Below, piece after piece: positions 50,784 through 61,285 of a stretch of DNA of 64,000 nucleotides. The position numbers and the translations under genes were made by a program. Source of the DNA: Thiohalophilus thiocyanatoxydans (GTDB lineage: Bacteria > Pseudomonadota > Gammaproteobacteria > UBA6429 > Thiohalophilaceae). Each line of letters starts with the position of its first letter. Within the stretch, counting starts at the first letter, position 1. The DNA lies in the NCBI RefSeq assembly GCF_004366735.1, contig NZ_SOQX01000002.1:576273-640272 (forward strand), in the 5' to 3' direction. Under the pieces are notes generated by a model. The model had not been told where the DNA came from. It did no database searches and was given only the letters and a program-made list of their open reading frames with translations.

Positions 50784-51167
50784 ATGGCGGAGAATTCATC
50801 ATCAACCGACAACCGGGCGCTCCTGGACAAAGATCAGGCACTCGAACAGGCCGGGGGCAGTGAAAGCCTGGCCCGGGAGCTGTTCGGCATGCTGCTGGAC
50901 GATCTGCCCGTGCTGCGCCAGCAACTCCAGCAGGCCATTGCCGATGACCGGGCCGATGCCATGTGGGATCACGCCCACAAGCTGTACGGCTCAACCGTCT
51001 ATTGCGGTGTCCCCGCGCTGCGCGAGGCGGCCCGGGCCATGGAGGAATGTATCAAGCAGCAGAACAAAGCCGAGCTGACAGCCTGTTTTGCCCAACTGGC
51101 CGCGGAGATCGAACGTCTGCTGGAACAGGGCCCGCAACTGACCGAACAGCTCCGGCGGGATGAGTGA
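50784..51167 (+). CDS. Stand-alone Hpt protein of GacS/BarA C-terminal type
   Basis: 127 residues from the ATG at 50784; a longer frame from 50667 reads through Arg-rich sequence. The motif DHAHKLYGSTVYCGVPALREAA has the HxLxGS phosphorylatable His (His65, with His63 as an alternative). The surrounding ESLARELFGMLLDDLP and VYCGVP pattern closely resembles the C-terminal Hpt domain of the hybrid kinases GacS and BarA. In Pseudomonas gacS sits near cysM-rlmD, and only this tail-like domain is found in that position here. It may relay phosphate to GacA from another kinase; this is an inference. Confidence 0.85.
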   Translation: MAENSSSTDNRALLDKDQALEQAGGSESLARELFGMLLDDLPVLRQQLQQAIADDRADAMWDHAHKLYGSTVYCGVPALREAARAMEECIKQQNKAELTACFAQLAAEIERLLEQGPQLTEQLRRDE

Positions 51168-51259
51168 ACGCCTGACGCCCGGGACAGGCAGCGGTAAGCC
51201 AAAGACCGTTTCTCTGCTTGCGCCTCTGCCGGTGCGCCACGATGATCGGCGCTGAGCGG

Positions 51260-52015
51260 TTAAACGCCCTGGTTCACCCGGGCGTTTACCATTAGCCGTT
51301 TCATTTCCCGCACCGCCTCCTCCAGACCGGTAAAGAGACTGCGCGCGATAATCGCATGGCCGATGTTCAGCTCGCGAATTGCCGGCAGTGCGGCGATCCG
51401 GGAGACATTGTGATAATGCAACCCGTGACCGGCATTGACCTGCAGGCCCGCGGCCACACCGTGTTCCACCGCCTCGGCAATTTTCACAAATTCCCGCTGT
51501 TGACCCGCGGCTGAATCGGCATCGGCATAATGGCCGGTATGAATCTCGATCACCGGCGCGCCGCAGTCGGCCGCCGCCGCGATCTGTTCCGGCTCGGCGT
51601 CGATGAACAATGAGACCCGCACCCCGGCATCCGCCAGGCGCCGACAGGCTTCGGCGATCCGCGTGCGCTGACCTTTGACATCCAGGCCGCCTTCGGTGGT
51701 CAGCTCCTCGCGTCGTTCGGGCACCAGACAACAGTCCGCCGGTTGAATTTTTTCGGCAATGGCCAGCATCTCATCAGTGACCGCCATCTCCAGATTCATC
51801 CGGGTTTGCAGGATATCGTGCAACATCGCCACGTCGCGATCCTGAATGTGCCGTCGATCCTCGCGCAGATGCAGGGTAATGGAATCGGCGCCGGCCTGCT
51901 CGGCCAGCAACGCCGCCTGGATGGGCTCGGGATACAGGGTCCCCCGGCTCTGGCGCAGGGTCGCGATGTGATCGATGTTGACACCCAGTAAAATTTCATT
52001 GCTTGCGTCGGACAC
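51260..52015 (-). CDS. pdxJ: Pyridoxine 5'-phosphate synthase PdxJ
   Basis: 251 residues. [32 protein letters not shown], and the conserved [14 protein letters not shown] and GHGLHYHNV are PdxJ motifs. It condenses 1-deoxyxylulose-5-phosphate with 3-amino-2-oxopropyl phosphate to form pyridoxine phosphate. In the usual order it follows recO and precedes acpS; acpS is not found here. A heptamer tract separates it from recO. Confidence 0.95.
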   Translation of the reverse strand: MSDASNEILLGVNIDHIATLRQSRGTLYPEPIQAALLAEQAGADSITLHLREDRRHIQDRDVAMLHDILQTRMNLEMAVTDEMLAIAEKIQPADCCLVPERREELTTEGGLDVKGQRTRIAEACRRLADAGVRVSLFIDAEPEQIAAAADCGAPVIEIHTGHYADADSAAGQQREFVKIAEAVEHGVAAGLQVNAGHGLHYHNVSRIAALPAIRELNIGHAIIARSLFTGLEEAVREMKRLMVNARVNQGV

Positions 52016-52040
52016 GGAGTGGTTACCTCGGTAAAAATCA

Positions 52041-52075
52041 GTTTCTAGTTACTAGTCGCTAGATACTAGCAACTT
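52041..52075 (-). repeat. Heptamer tract (GTTACTA family), 5 units
   Basis: Units GTTTCTA, GTTACTA, GTCGCTA, GATACTA, GCAACTT in register. It overlaps the recO stop codon (52074-52076, minus strand), with the rest lying downstream of the gene. Position within the unit is conserved for CTA, again with the neighbouring bases variable. Confidence 0.8.
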
Positions 52076-52802
52076 ACAAGTCACGACTTTGCCAGTAGAG
52101 CTCGCGGGACTTGAGCGGCCGGTTGTCCAGATGCTGGCTGAGCAAAAACCGCATCAGGATCTTGGCTTCGCGCAGTATTTGCGGATCGCGGTAATCGTTG
52201 TCGCGAATCGCCAGCAGGGTGCGCCCGCTGATCAGTGGATAATCCGCTTGCTGCCGATCCGGCTGCTGTATCGGTCCCTGCTCCGGATGATAACAATATT
52301 GGCTGTCGGCGTGCAGCGGTTCGCCGCTGTGCGCGTCTTCCATCAATTGCAGCCCGTAACCCAGCTCGTCCAGCAACTCCCGCTCGTAACGACGCAGTAC
52401 CGCTTCCTGGGGCCTGGACTCATCTAGCAGGGCCTGCAAAGCCCGTTCATAACAGACAAACAGTTCGGGATGCGGATCGTCGCGGTGCAACAATCGCAGG
52501 ATCAGCTCGTTCATGTAAAACCCGCTGATGATGCGACTGCCCGGCAGCGTAAAAACCCCACCGGCGGATTCCACGGCGGTCATGGTTCGCAACTCGCCGC
52601 GGCCGGCCCAGGAAAACAGCAACGGGACAAACGCTTCCAGACGGGCGCTATTGCGCGCGCGACTACCGCGAACGCCCCGGGCGACCAGCGAGACCCGGCC
52701 CCCGTCACGGGTAAAGATTTCCAGCAGGCTGCTGGTATCGCGATACGGCCGGCTGTGCAGGATAAAGCCGTATTGCAAGTGTTGACGATGGTCCGCCGGC
52801 AT
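52074..52802 (-). CDS. recO: DNA repair protein RecO
   Basis: 242 residues. The N-terminal OB-fold segment (YGFILHSRPYRDTSSLLEIFTRDGGRV with a break for length) and the helical C-terminal part with FYMNELILRLLHRDDPHPELF are typical. No zinc Cys cluster is present, as in many gammaproteobacterial RecO proteins. RecO loads RecA with RecR in gap repair. It follows era across 20 bases in the usual order. Confidence 0.93.
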   Translation of the reverse strand: MPADHRQHLQYGFILHSRPYRDTSSLLEIFTRDGGRVSLVARGVRGSRARNSARLEAFVPLLFSWAGRGELRTMTAVESAGGVFTLPGSRIISGFYMNELILRLLHRDDPHPELFVCYERALQALLDESRPQEAVLRRYERELLDELGYGLQLMEDAHSGEPLHADSQYCYHPEQGPIQQPDRQQADYPLISGRTLLAIRDNDYRDPQILREAKILMRFLLSQHLDNRPLKSRELYWQSRDL

Positions 52803-52822
52803 GGGTTTGGGCTACTTTGGGG

Positions 52823-53725
52823 TCAATGGTCGTCCCGATAACCCAGGCTGGACAGTGCGCGTTCATCATCCGACCACCCGGCCTTGACCTTGACCCAGAG
52901 TTCGAGATGGACCTTCTTGTCGAACAGCTTCTGCATATCCAGACGCGCCTGCTGGCCGACTTTTTTCAGCCGTTCGCCCTTCTCGCCAATGACGATAGAC
53001 TTCTGATTATCCCGCTCTACCCAGATCAGGGCATGAATCCGGTTCAGCCGTTCCAGTTCCTCGAATTTCTCGATCTCGACGGTCGTGGCATAGGGCAGCT
53101 CCTGGCCCAGATTGCGCATCAGTTTTTCACGCACGATCTCCGCCGCCAGAAAACGGCTGCTGCGATCGGTCAACTGATCCTCGGGATAATACGCTTCAGA
53201 AACGTCCAGGTGATGGATAATTTCTGACTCCAGCTGCGGCAGATTGGTACCCCCTTTGGCCGAGATCGGTACGACTTCAGAAAAATTGAGCTTCTCGTGC
53301 AGCATTTGTAAAAAAGGCAGCAACTCTTCTTTTTGTTTGAGACGATCCACTTTATTGACCGCCAGTATGACAGGCACGCTGATATCTTTTAATGCGGACA
53401 GGACCATCTCGTCTTCGTCCGTCCATTTCAGGGCCTCAACGACGAAAACCACAACATGGACATCATCAATCGCCGAACTGGCAGCACGATTCATAAACCG
53501 GTTCATCGCCTTTTTGGCCTGTTGATGAATGCCGGGTGTGTCCACATAGACGATCTGAGCGTGTTCCGTGGTCTTGATCCCGATGATCCGATGCCGGGTC
53601 GTCTGGGGTTTGCGGGAGGTAATGCTGAGCTTCTGCCCCAGCAAGTGGTTCATCAGCGTGGATTTGCCGACATTGGGGCGCCCGACCAAGGCGACATAAC
53701 CACAACGAAAAGTTTCATTTTTCAT
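52823..53725 (-). CDS. era: Ribosome-assembly GTPase Era
   Basis: 300 residues. G1 [10 protein letters not shown]3 DTPG in [10 protein letters not shown]4 NKVD, followed by a KH domain with [20 protein letters not shown] (the GxxG). Era binds the 3' end of 16S rRNA during 30S maturation. It is one base after rnc, in the classical lepB-rnc-era-recO order. Confidence 0.96.
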   Translation of the reverse strand: MKNETFRCGYVALVGRPNVGKSTLMNHLLGQKLSITSRKPQTTRHRIIGIKTTEHAQIVYVDTPGIHQQAKKAMNRFMNRAASSAIDDVHVVVFVVEALKWTDEDEMVLSALKDISVPVILAVNKVDRLKQKEELLPFLQMLHEKLNFSEVVPISAKGGTNLPQLESEIIHHLDVSEAYYPEDQLTDRSSRFLAAEIVREKLMRNLGQELPYATTVEIEKFEELERLNRIHALIWVERDNQKSIVIGEKGERLKKVGQQARLDMQKLFDKKVHLELWVKVKAGWSDDERALSSLGYRDDH

Positions 53726-53726
53726 A

Positions 53727-54398
53727 TCAGTTTGTCAGTGCCTGTAACATTTTCTCGGCCGCCGCCTGTTCGGCCTTGCGCCGGCTGGTGCCTTCGCCAA
53801 CAACTGTCGCGTCGAATGTACCAATTTTACACTCGACCCGGAAACGCTGTTCATGGGCTTTTCCTTCCGTCGCCACGACCTGGTAGTCAGGCAATTCGTT
53901 CCCCCGGGCCTGTAAATATTCCTGCAGACGGGTCTTGGGATCCTTCTCCAGGGTATCAGGATCGACCCGGGAGAATCGGTCATCAAAAAATCGCTGTACG
54001 AGCCGGCTGGCGTTATCCATGCCGCTGTCCAGATAGACCGCCCCGATAATCGCTTCAAAGGCATCCGCCAGAATTGAGCGCCGGCGATGGCCACCGCTTT
54101 TCAATTCGCCGGAACCCAGGCTCATGTAATCGCCCAGTTCCAGTTCGGTCGCAATTGAAGCCAATGTTTCGCCTTTGACCAGACTGGCTCGTAACCGACT
54201 CAAGGCCCCTTCGCTGGCCTGAGGAAAACGTCGATAGAGTTCAGCGCTGACGAGATAACCCAGAACCGCGTCGCCGAGAAATTCCATGCGTTCGTTATTT
54301 CGGGAACCGTAGCTGCGGTGCGTCAGCGCTATGTCCAGCAGTTCGGGTTGTTTGAACTCATATCCCAATTGACGACAGAGTTTTTCCGGGTTTCGCAT
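53727..54398 (-). CDS. rnc: Ribonuclease III
   Basis: 223 residues. The signature [17 protein letters not shown] carries the catalytic acidic residues, and the second acidic set is [18 protein letters not shown]-terminal double-stranded-RNA-binding domain (from about 152) contains [13 protein letters not shown] and [18 protein letters not shown]. It processes rRNA precursors and structured RNAs. Confidence 0.96.
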   Translation of the reverse strand: MRNPEKLCRQLGYEFKQPELLDIALTHRSYGSRNNERMEFLGDAVLGYLVSAELYRRFPQASEGALSRLRASLVKGETLASIATELELGDYMSLGSGELKSGGHRRRSILADAFEAIIGAVYLDSGMDNASRLVQRFFDDRFSRVDPDTLEKDPKTRLQEYLQARGNELPDYQVVATEGKAHEQRFRVECKIGTFDATVVGEGTSRRKAEQAAAEKMLQALTN

Positions 54399-54400
54399 TA

Positions 54401-54772
54401 TTACCTTGGAATTTCAGCACGTTTATTGAATGACAGCACAACATCAATATTTCCGACAAGATTCTTACGGACTTCGTAGTCGACCTCGATAGTGGTGTTT
54501 TTGACGCCGCGTTCAATATAGACTTCATCCCGATCAATATCCGTGATCGAATTGATATTGAGGCGCTTTCTCAGCGTAACGCTAAGCTCGCCGGGTGACT
54601 TGGATCCCATCTCAGGGTCCTCTTCCATGCCCGACAGAATCGAGCCAACGGTCATCGAATTCATGTAAACCGGCACGATTTTAAGAAAGAGCAAGGCACA
54701 AATAGCAATTAGCGCAAGTACCGAAAGCCAGCCAATCGCGCCCAGTCCTTGTTGTTGTCTTATGCTTGTCAT
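54401..54772 (-). CDS. DUF4845 membrane protein
   Basis: 123 residues with one N-terminal membrane helix (about 12-34: GWLSVLALIAICALLFLKIV) and an exported domain with VDYEVRKNLVGNIDVVLSFN. It is the small conserved protein usually between lepB and rnc. The role is unknown, and a helper function for signal peptidase is a guess. Confidence 0.9.
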   Translation of the reverse strand: MTSIRQQQGLGAIGWLSVLALIAICALLFLKIVPVYMNSMTVGSILSGMEEDPEMGSKSPGELSVTLRKRLNINSITDIDRDEVYIERGVKNTTIEVDYEVRKNLVGNIDVVLSFNKRAEIPR

Positions 54773-54793
54773 ACTCTTTTCCTTGTTTCGGTT

Positions 54794-55603
54794 TTATTCA
54801 ATAATACTGCCAATCCTGTTCCAGCTGGGCATTTGACAGTCCAGCGTGATCATTTCACTAAAAGTGCAATCCCAGTTCATCCAGATTAAAAACGCTTTAC
54901 CGGCCAGGTTCTCTTCGGGGACAAATCCCCAGACCCGACTGTCACGGCTGTTATCCCGATTATCTCCCATTACAAAATAGTTCCCTTCCGGCACATTGAC
55001 AACAAAGTCCCGCGCCGACGAAACCGGATTCACCAGAATATCGTGACGAACTTCGCCCAACGTCTCTTTATAACGAAGCTCCCGGTAATCACCCTGCTCC
55101 GATTCGTCAACCGGCTTCTGAGGTACCGGCTCACCATTAATATAGAGCCGCTTGTCATAGTAGGCCACCTCGTCTCCCGGAAGGCCGACTACCCGCTTGA
55201 TATAGTCAATATTCGTGTTTTCGGGATAGCGGAACACAACCACATCCCCCCGCTCGGGATCACTGAGATTCAGAATACGCTGGTGTCCGACCGGCAGACG
55301 CAGGCCATAGGCGAATTTGTTGACCAGAATAAAATCGCCAACTTCCAGGCTCGGCAACATGGAACCGGTCGGGATTTTGAACGGTTCGGCAACAAAGCTT
55401 CGCAGCACCAGCACCACCAGAACGACCGGAAACAAAAAACGTGAAAACTCAACGAGATAAGGCTCGTTTGTTTCAGTTTCGCCTTCTTTGTCCTCTGTTT
55501 GAAGAGGTTGCCGACGCTTGGCAAAGTATTGCGCATCAATAACCCAGATGACCCCACTGATAACAGTAGCCAATACCAGCAACAGTTCAAAATCAAATGT
55601 CAT
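54794..55603 (-). CDS. lepB: Signal peptidase I
   Basis: 269 residues. Two membrane segments at the N-terminus, then [17 protein letters not shown] with the catalytic Ser, the general base Lys in [14 protein letters not shown], and the SPI box [21 protein letters not shown]. It cleaves signal peptides on the outer face of the cytoplasmic membrane. It overlaps lepA by four bases (ATGA). Confidence 0.96.
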   Translation of the reverse strand: MTFDFELLLVLATVISGVIWVIDAQYFAKRRQPLQTEDKEGETETNEPYLVEFSRFLFPVVLVVLVLRSFVAEPFKIPTGSMLPSLEVGDFILVNKFAYGLRLPVGHQRILNLSDPERGDVVVFRYPENTNIDYIKRVVGLPGDEVAYYDKRLYINGEPVPQKPVDESEQGDYRELRYKETLGEVRHDILVNPVSSARDFVVNVPEGNYFVMGDNRDNSRDSRVWGFVPEENLAGKAFLIWMNWDCTFSEMITLDCQMPSWNRIGSIIE

Positions 55604-57405
55604 TTTTCTTTCCCTACATTAAGCACAGCCAAAAAGGCTTCCTGCGGAATTTCCACTTTACCGACCTGTTTCATGCGCCGTTTACCGGCTTTTTGTTTTT
55701 CCAGCAATTTGCGCTTACGCGTGACGTCACCGCCATAACATTTTGCCGTTACGTTCTTGCGCAGCGCCTTGACTGACTCGCGAGCGATAATCTTGGAACC
55801 GATCGCCGCCTGAATCGCCACTTCGAACATCTGCCGGGGGATGATCCCTTTCATGCGTTCAGCCAGATCGCGACCGCGGTATTCGGCCTGATCCCGATGC
55901 ACAATAATCGACAGAGCATCGACTTTTTCGCCATTAATCAGGATATCCAGCTTGACCAGATTGGAGGGGTCGAAGCGGATAAGCTCGTAATCCAGCGAGG
56001 CATAACCGCGACTGACCGATTTGAGCCGATCGAAAAAGTCGAGGACGATCTCGTTCATCGGCAACTCATATTCCAGCAGTATCTGGCTGCCGAGGTACTG
56101 CATTTTTTTCTGTATTCCCCTTTTTTCGGCACACAAGGTAATCACATTGCCGACATGGGCCTGGGGAACCAGTATCGAGGCCCGAACAATCGGCTCGCGA
56201 ATCTCCTCGATATCATTCGGCTCGGGTAGCTCGGACGGGTTTTCAATGTTCAGCAGCTCGTTATGCCGGTTCAGTACCTCATAAACGACCGAGGGCGCGG
56301 TGGTAATCAGATCCAGTCCGTATTCACGTTCCAGTCGCTCCTGCACGATCTCCATGTGCAGCATACCCAGAAAGCCGCAACGGAAGCCGAAGCCCAGCGC
56401 CTGTGACGTCTCCGGTTCATAATAGAGCGCGGCGTCGTTGAGTTTCAGCTTGGAAAGCGCTTCACGCAGTCCCTCGTAATCATCGCCTTCCACCGGAAAC
56501 AGACCGGCAAAGACCTGCGGCTGGATCGGCTTGAAACCGGGCAGCGGCACGGCAGCCGGGTTGGCGGCGTCGGTAATGGTATCGCCGACCGGTGCGCCGT
56601 CGACCTCCTTGATACCGGCGATCATGAAGCCGACTTCGCCGGCGTGCAGTTGTTCGGTATCACGCTTTTTGGGGGTAAAAATTCCGACCCGATCCACCTG
56701 GTGGTTACGATCCGCGGCCATGATGCGGATCTTCTGCTTGCGCCGCAGGGTGCCCTGCTTGACCCGGATCAGCGACACCACCCCCAGGTAGTTGTCGAAC
56801 CAGGAGTCGATAATCAGCGCCTGCAGGGGCGCGTCCACATTGCCCTCGGGCGGCGGGATCAGGTGCACGATCTCCTCGAGCAACTCGCTCATCCCCTCGC
56901 CGGTTTTGGCCGAGACCCGGGCGGCGGTTTTGGCCTCGATGCCGATGATCTCCTCGATCTCCTGGATCACCCGGTCCGGTTCGGCCGCCGGCAAATCGAT
57001 CTTGTTGAGGATCGGGAGCACTTCCAGCCCCTGTTCGATGGCGGTGTAGCAGTTGGCCACGCTCTGCGCCTCGACTCCCTGTGAAGCATCCACCACCAGC
57101 AGCGCCCCTTCACAGGCGGCCAGCGAGCGCGAGACTTCGTAGGAGAAATCCACATGCCCGGGGGTATCGATGAAGTTCAGCAGGTAGGTCTTGCCGTCCC
57201 GGGCGTGATAATTCAGGGTGACGCTCTGGGCCTTGATAGTAATGCCCCGTTCGCGCTCCAGGTCCATCGAATCGAGAACCTGTTCGCTCATTTCGCGCTC
57301 GGACAGGCCCTCGCACATCTGGATAATCCGGTCCGCCACGGTGGATTTACCGTGATCGATATGGGCGATAATGGAAAAATTGCGTATCTGGGAAAGGTCG
57401 GTCAC
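55600..57405 (-). CDS. lepA: Elongation factor 4 (LepA)
   Basis: 601 residues. GTPase motifs are [17 protein letters not shown] and NKIDLP. The back-translocase C-terminal domain with the basic [27 protein letters not shown] tail (here [20 protein letters not shown]) follows. LepA acts on ribosomes, probably in initiation or ribosome biogenesis. Its leader carries no visible promoter box. A terminator hairpin at 57426-57451 shields it from the degQ operon upstream. Confidence 0.96.
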   Translation of the reverse strand: MTDLSQIRNFSIIAHIDHGKSTVADRIIQMCEGLSEREMSEQVLDSMDLERERGITIKAQSVTLNYHARDGKTYLLNFIDTPGHVDFSYEVSRSLAACEGALLVVDASQGVEAQSVANCYTAIEQGLEVLPILNKIDLPAAEPDRVIQEIEEIIGIEAKTAARVSAKTGEGMSELLEEIVHLIPPPEGNVDAPLQALIIDSWFDNYLGVVSLIRVKQGTLRRKQKIRIMAADRNHQVDRVGIFTPKKRDTEQLHAGEVGFMIAGIKEVDGAPVGDTITDAANPAAVPLPGFKPIQPQVFAGLFPVEGDDYEGLREALSKLKLNDAALYYEPETSQALGFGFRCGFLGMLHMEIVQERLEREYGLDLITTAPSVVYEVLNRHNELLNIENPSELPEPNDIEEIREPIVRASILVPQAHVGNVITLCAEKRGIQKKMQYLGSQILLEYELPMNEIVLDFFDRLKSVSRGYASLDYELIRFDPSNLVKLDILINGEKVDALSIIVHRDQAEYRGRDLAERMKGIIPRQMFEVAIQAAIGSKIIARESVKALRKNVTAKCYGGDVTRKRKLLEKQKAGKRRMKQVGKVEIPQEAFLAVLNVGKEK

Positions 57406-57425
57406 ATTCCACCTTGAGTCATACT

Positions 57426-57451
57426 AAAAAGGCGCACAATTGCGCCTTTTT
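57426..57451. terminator. Bidirectional intrinsic terminator
   Basis: AAAAAGGCGCACAATTGCGC followed by CTTTTT is a symmetric hairpin with an 8-base stem and flanking A and T runs. It lies between the end of the degQ-glutaredoxin genes and the start of lepA, so transcription of the sigma-E operon should stop here. Confidence 0.85.
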
Positions 57452-57508
57452 GGATTCGGAGCGTTGCCTGAATAGGACTATTTCAGGTGTGCGGAATTGT
57501 AACCAATT

Positions 57509-57757
57509 TCAGGCCTGGCTGAAATACTGTTGGAGTTTGCCAAACTCCAGAAAATAATGGCAAATCTCCCTCTCCCCGTGCTTGAGTACCGGAACCAGCT
57601 CGCCGTAGGCCGTCTCCAGCGCCGGATCGCCGTCGATATCCACCGTATCCAGCAGGAAATCGTGTTGCGCCTGTAGCGCCTGCAATTGCCCCAGCATTGC
57701 CTGGCACAGGTGGCAACCGCTGCGCAAATACAGGGTCAGGCGCACTGGCTCGCTCAT
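57509..57757 (-). CDS. Glutaredoxin-like DUF836 protein
   Basis: 82 residues. The thioredoxin-fold start RLTLYLRSGCHLCQAM has a CxxC-like CHLC motif. LDTVDIDGDPAL and YGELVPVLKHGER match DUF836. The partner protein is unknown. It overlaps the degQ stop by four bases and is the last gene of the stress operon, before the terminator. Confidence 0.9.
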   Translation of the reverse strand: MSEPVRLTLYLRSGCHLCQAMLGQLQALQAQHDFLLDTVDIDGDPALETAYGELVPVLKHGEREICHYFLEFGKLQQYFSQA

Positions 57758-59208
57758 TCCTCGAGCCGGATGGTCATAAACAACGGTTGCTTGCCCCGCT
57801 GCACCAGCATCGGCAACAGCTTGCCCCGGGGCAGATCGCCCGCCAGTTTTTCAAATTGTTCACGGCTGGTGATATTTTCGTGGTTAATCATCAGGATCAC
57901 ATCCCCCGGGCGGATATCCCCCTCGGCCGCCGCGCCTTCACGCACCTCCTTGACCAGTACGCCCCGCTCGTCGAGATCCAGCTTTTTGCGCTGCTCCGGA
58001 GTCAGATCCTGCAGCACCATGCCCAGGGTCGTGCTCTCGCCGTCGCTTGAGGGCTGCTCGGGTGAGGCCTGGGCCAGCTCTTCCTCGGGCGGCAACTCGC
58101 CGGTTTTGACCGTCAGCGTCCGTTTTTTGCCTTCGCGGATGATCTTGACCTTCGCTTCCTTGCCCACCGGATACGAGGCCACGGCGAGAGGCAAATCCGA
58201 CTGGCGGTGAATGGTTTTGCCGGCAAATTCCACCACCACGTCGCCTTCCCGGAAACCGGCCTTGTCGGCCGGACTGTCGGGCACCACCTGCAATACCACG
58301 GCGCCCATCGGTTTCTTCATACCGAAGGACTCGGCCAGCTCGCGATTGACATCCTGGATCAGGATACCCAGCCAGCCGCGACTGACCTTGCCGTCGCTTT
58401 TGAGCTGTTCGACCACACCCATGGCCACGTCGATGGGGATTGCAAACGACAGGCCCATGAAACCGCCGGAACGGGTCAGAATCTGGGAGTTGATCCCGAT
58501 GACCTCGCCATCCAGATTGAACAGCGGGCCGCCCGAGTTCCCCGGATTGATGGCCACGTCGGTCTGGATAAACGGCACGTAGTTCTCACGCGGCAGACTT
58601 CGATTAATCGCGCTGATTACTCCGACCGAGACCGAATGGTCAAAGCCGAACGGTGACCCGATCGCCATCGCCCATTCGCCGACCTTCAGGTTTTCCGAAT
58701 CACCAATCGTCACCACTGGCAGATCCGTCGCTTCCACCTTGAGCAGGGCCATATCACTGCGCTTGTCACTGCCAATGATCTCGGCTTTCAATTCACGCCG
58801 ATCACTCAAACGGACTGTAATCTCCTCGGCATCCTTGACCACATGATAGTTGGTGACGATATAACCATCAGAGCTGATAATAAAGCCGGAGCCCAGCGAT
58901 TGGCTGTCAAACTCCTCGTCCGGACCGGGACCGGGACCCTCACCCCGTTCGCCAAAGAAACGCTCGAAAAAATCACCAAAGGGAGAACCTTCGGGAAATT
59001 CAGGCATACCCTCGAAGCCGCGCGGCATGCCGTGGTCGCGACTGATTTTCTGGGTCGTGCTGATATTCACCACTGCGGCGCTGTTTTCTTCCACCAGTTC
59101 GGTGAAATCGGGCAATTTGTTAGTGCCGCCCAGAAGTGCCTGGGACGGGGTTGCAAAAAAGCCCAGAATCAGAAAGATGCTCAACAGATTAACAATACGA
59201 GCCTTCAT
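57754..59208 (-). CDS. Periplasmic serine protease DegQ/MucD
   Basis: 484 residues from the ATG at 59208, with GAGG eight bases upstream; the frame goes on to 59376 but loses the signal. A signal peptide (1-26, ending PSQALL) is followed by a trypsin-like domain with TNYHVV (His), SDMALLKVE (Asp) and NPGNSGGPLF (Ser). Two PDZ domains follow (about 275-365 and 400-480). As in Pseudomonas MucD, it is encoded in the sigma-E operon, where it degrades misfolded envelope proteins and limits sigma-E activation. Confidence 0.93.
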   Translation of the reverse strand: MKARIVNLLSIFLILGFFATPSQALLGGTNKLPDFTELVEENSAAVVNISTTQKISRDHGMPRGFEGMPEFPEGSPFGDFFERFFGERGEGPGPGPDEEFDSQSLGSGFIISSDGYIVTNYHVVKDAEEITVRLSDRRELKAEIIGSDKRSDMALLKVEATDLPVVTIGDSENLKVGEWAMAIGSPFGFDHSVSVGVISAINRSLPRENYVPFIQTDVAINPGNSGGPLFNLDGEVIGINSQILTRSGGFMGLSFAIPIDVAMGVVEQLKSDGKVSRGWLGILIQDVNRELAESFGMKKPMGAVVLQVVPDSPADKAGFREGDVVVEFAGKTIHRQSDLPLAVASYPVGKEAKVKIIREGKKRTLTVKTGELPPEEELAQASPEQPSSDGESTTLGMVLQDLTPEQRKKLDLDERGVLVKEVREGAAAEGDIRPGDVILMINHENITSREQFEKLAGDLPRGKLLPMLVQRGKQPLFMTIRLEE

Positions 59209-59242
59209 TGATGCCTCTTGAATTATTGCGAAAGCGATTTGC

Positions 59243-59728
59243 TTATGAATGTACGATATTCGAACCGGATAAGCCGGCGGATGGCAAACGGCGCAGAATT
59301 TGCGGTTGATAGCGGCTGTCATTGGCAATGCGCCGGGTAAACAACCGCAGCCAGACAATCGCCACCAGCATACCAATTATGGCAAATACAATCGATACCA
59401 GTTCCGTCGCCGGAATCAGCAACTGCTCCGCCACCTCCTGACCGGTAATAGCAAACAGCAGCAGACTCAGCAGCGGTACCAGATAAACCGCCATCGAACC
59501 GCTCAGCATCGCGGATTCATGCAGGCCGATTATCACGGACTCGCCCTCATGGACCTGTAACGAATTCAGCACCCGCATGCGACTGCTTTTCTGACCAACA
59601 ACCCTGGCCAGAACCGACGTGCCACAGCCCTTTTTAACCTGGCATTGATCGCAGGACGACTTGCGTTGTGCTTCGACCCAGGCATAATCGCCCTCGCACT
59701 CTACCACGACGGCGGTCTCTTCGATCAT
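59243..59728 (-). CDS. rseC: RseC/MucC family protein
   Basis: 161 residues. The N-terminal cytoplasmic Cys group CDQCQVKKGC is typical, followed by two membrane helices (about 79-99 and 109-132). RseC modulates sigma-E and is linked to SoxR reduction. It overlaps the rseB start by four bases. Confidence 0.92.
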   Translation of the reverse strand: MIEETAVVVECEGDYAWVEAQRKSSCDQCQVKKGCGTSVLARVVGQKSSRMRVLNSLQVHEGESVIIGLHESAMLSGSMAVYLVPLLSLLLFAITGQEVAEQLLIPATELVSIVFAIIGMLVAIVWLRLFTRRIANDSRYQPQILRRLPSAGLSGSNIVHS

Positions 59729-60705
59729 GGTGACTCCCGGTATTCTACGGACTCACCAATCATTTTGACGGTTTCATGCGGCACTTCACCGACCACGGTG
59801 ACATGGTAACCATTCAGTGTACGACCATGGGCATTCACCGCGCCCATGTGCGATCCGCCAAACAGGTTGTCCTCGTCCTTGTCATCATTTTCTTCGATAA
59901 ACACCGATACCGAGGCCAGACCATCGGAATAAACCCGGTGCTCGACCGGCATGATGCTGGTCGGAATCTGATGCATCCGGGTCATATCCTGTTCAAATCC
60001 CGAGGGCAGCTCGGTCACCTGCCAGGGTGTGTTGCGGTCATTTTCAGTCTGCTGCCGTGTTTCGTCGACTTCATACCAGGTGAAGTTTTCTTTATTAATG
60101 TCCGCTTGCAATGCCTCTTCGGGAATTTCGTCCATGAAAATGATCTGGGTAAACATGAACTGTTCAACCGGCCTGTTATCTTCATTCAGCAATTCGGTTT
60201 TTAATAACAAACCCGTTTTCTCATGCACCCACAAGGCATGCCCGTAACGCAGATTATCGCGAGGACGAATCAGTATTTTCTGTGCCGGCTCACCGGCAAC
60301 CTTGTCCTTACCGGCCAGTGACAGGCGATAGAAGTTATCCAGGGCCCCGACTTTCACCGGAAAGGTCGGGGGGAATTTGGCTCTGGGCCGGCTTTTTTCC
60401 ACCATCACCGACTGGCTGTCCGGATAGATACAGGTCACCCGGTCCCCGTCACGCAGTACCTCGCGACCTGATCCGTCCATGGCGACAAGCCGTTCACGCT
60501 CGCCGGTTTCGGTCACGCTGTGAATAATCCGAATAGAACTCAGCTGGCCCTGCTGACCGTAAACAAAAGTTCCTTCGTAATTGAGCATGTGCGCGGCCTC
60601 ATGCATCTTTTCCAGCCATGGCTGGACTTCATCAGTCTCCGAGGCCCAGGCGCCCTGCAGTAGAACCATGCCCCCGAACAGGGCCGATGCCAGTTTATTT
60701 CTCAT
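59725..60705 (-). CDS. rseB: Sigma-E regulatory protein RseB/MucB
   Basis: 326 residues from the ATG at 60705, which overlaps the rseA stop. The alternative upstream frame to 60723 has no ribosome site. A signal peptide (about 1-22, ending GAWAS) is followed by the MucB domain (LNYEGTFVYGQQGQLSSIRI, RVTCIYPDSQSVMVEK) and the C-terminal domain with GLASVSVFIEEN and GYHVTVVGEVP. RseB binds RseA in the periplasm and blocks its cleavage. Confidence 0.93.
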   Translation of the reverse strand: MRNKLASALFGGMVLLQGAWASETDEVQPWLEKMHEAAHMLNYEGTFVYGQQGQLSSIRIIHSVTETGERERLVAMDGSGREVLRDGDRVTCIYPDSQSVMVEKSRPRAKFPPTFPVKVGALDNFYRLSLAGKDKVAGEPAQKILIRPRDNLRYGHALWVHEKTGLLLKTELLNEDNRPVEQFMFTQIIFMDEIPEEALQADINKENFTWYEVDETRQQTENDRNTPWQVTELPSGFEQDMTRMHQIPTSIMPVEHRVYSDGLASVSVFIEENDDKDEDNLFGGSHMGAVNAHGRTLNGYHVTVVGEVPHETVKMIGESVEYRESP

Positions 60706-61267
60706 CGACACGAGTAACGACACGTTCCGAGGGCGTCACGCTGACAATCCGCATATAGGGCAGCATGCCCTGCATTCGGGAAGATGCGGAATATTCGTTA
60801 TGGTTGATCAGGTAATTACTGAGCTTGGATTGCACTTCACTGTCAATCGGCGAATGGGCCGATGAATTGCCACTGACATTACGATATTCCTCGACGGCGT
60901 TATTCGCGCTGGCGATAGACGTCTGCGATCCCGATGTACCTGTCACATCGCTTTGCTGCACCGTCAATACCGCTATCGTGGCAACGGTGGCGGCAATCGC
61001 CAGGCCGGCTGCCTGCCGAACGGTATGGGTGACCTTTTGGCGTATCGGACGCAGGATAGTCGGCTCATCATCCAGGGCCTTGCTGACCCGGTCGACAAAT
61101 GACGGGGAACAAACCGTCTCATTGTGTCCCGACAGCACATCCCGAATCAGATGATACCGGGCCCAACGTCCCCGGGTTTCGGTATCCTGCTTGAGGGATT
61201 CAAGAACATCCGGATGAAGTTCATCATCCATAAATGCTGATAATTTTTCGTCGCTGTTGTTGCTCAT
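60695..61267 (-). CDS. rseA: Anti-sigma-E factor RseA/MucA
   Basis: 190 residues. The cytoplasmic sigma-binding domain (1-84) begins EKLSAFMDDELHPDVLE, a membrane helix covers about 88-108 (VRQAAGLAIAATVATIAVL), and a periplasmic Ser/Asn-rich domain follows. It holds RpoE inactive until cleaved by DegS and RseP under envelope stress. The stop overlaps the rseB start, consistent with coupled synthesis. Confidence 0.92.
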   Translation of the reverse strand: MSNNSDEKLSAFMDDELHPDVLESLKQDTETRGRWARYHLIRDVLSGHNETVCSPSFVDRVSKALDDEPTILRPIRQKVTHTVRQAAGLAIAATVATIAVLTVQQSDVTGTSGSQTSIASANNAVEEYRNVSGNSSAHSPIDSEVQSKLSNYLINHNEYSASSRMQGMLPYMRIVSVTPSERVVTRVDEK

Positions 61268-61285
61268 AGTATCACCACACCATAA

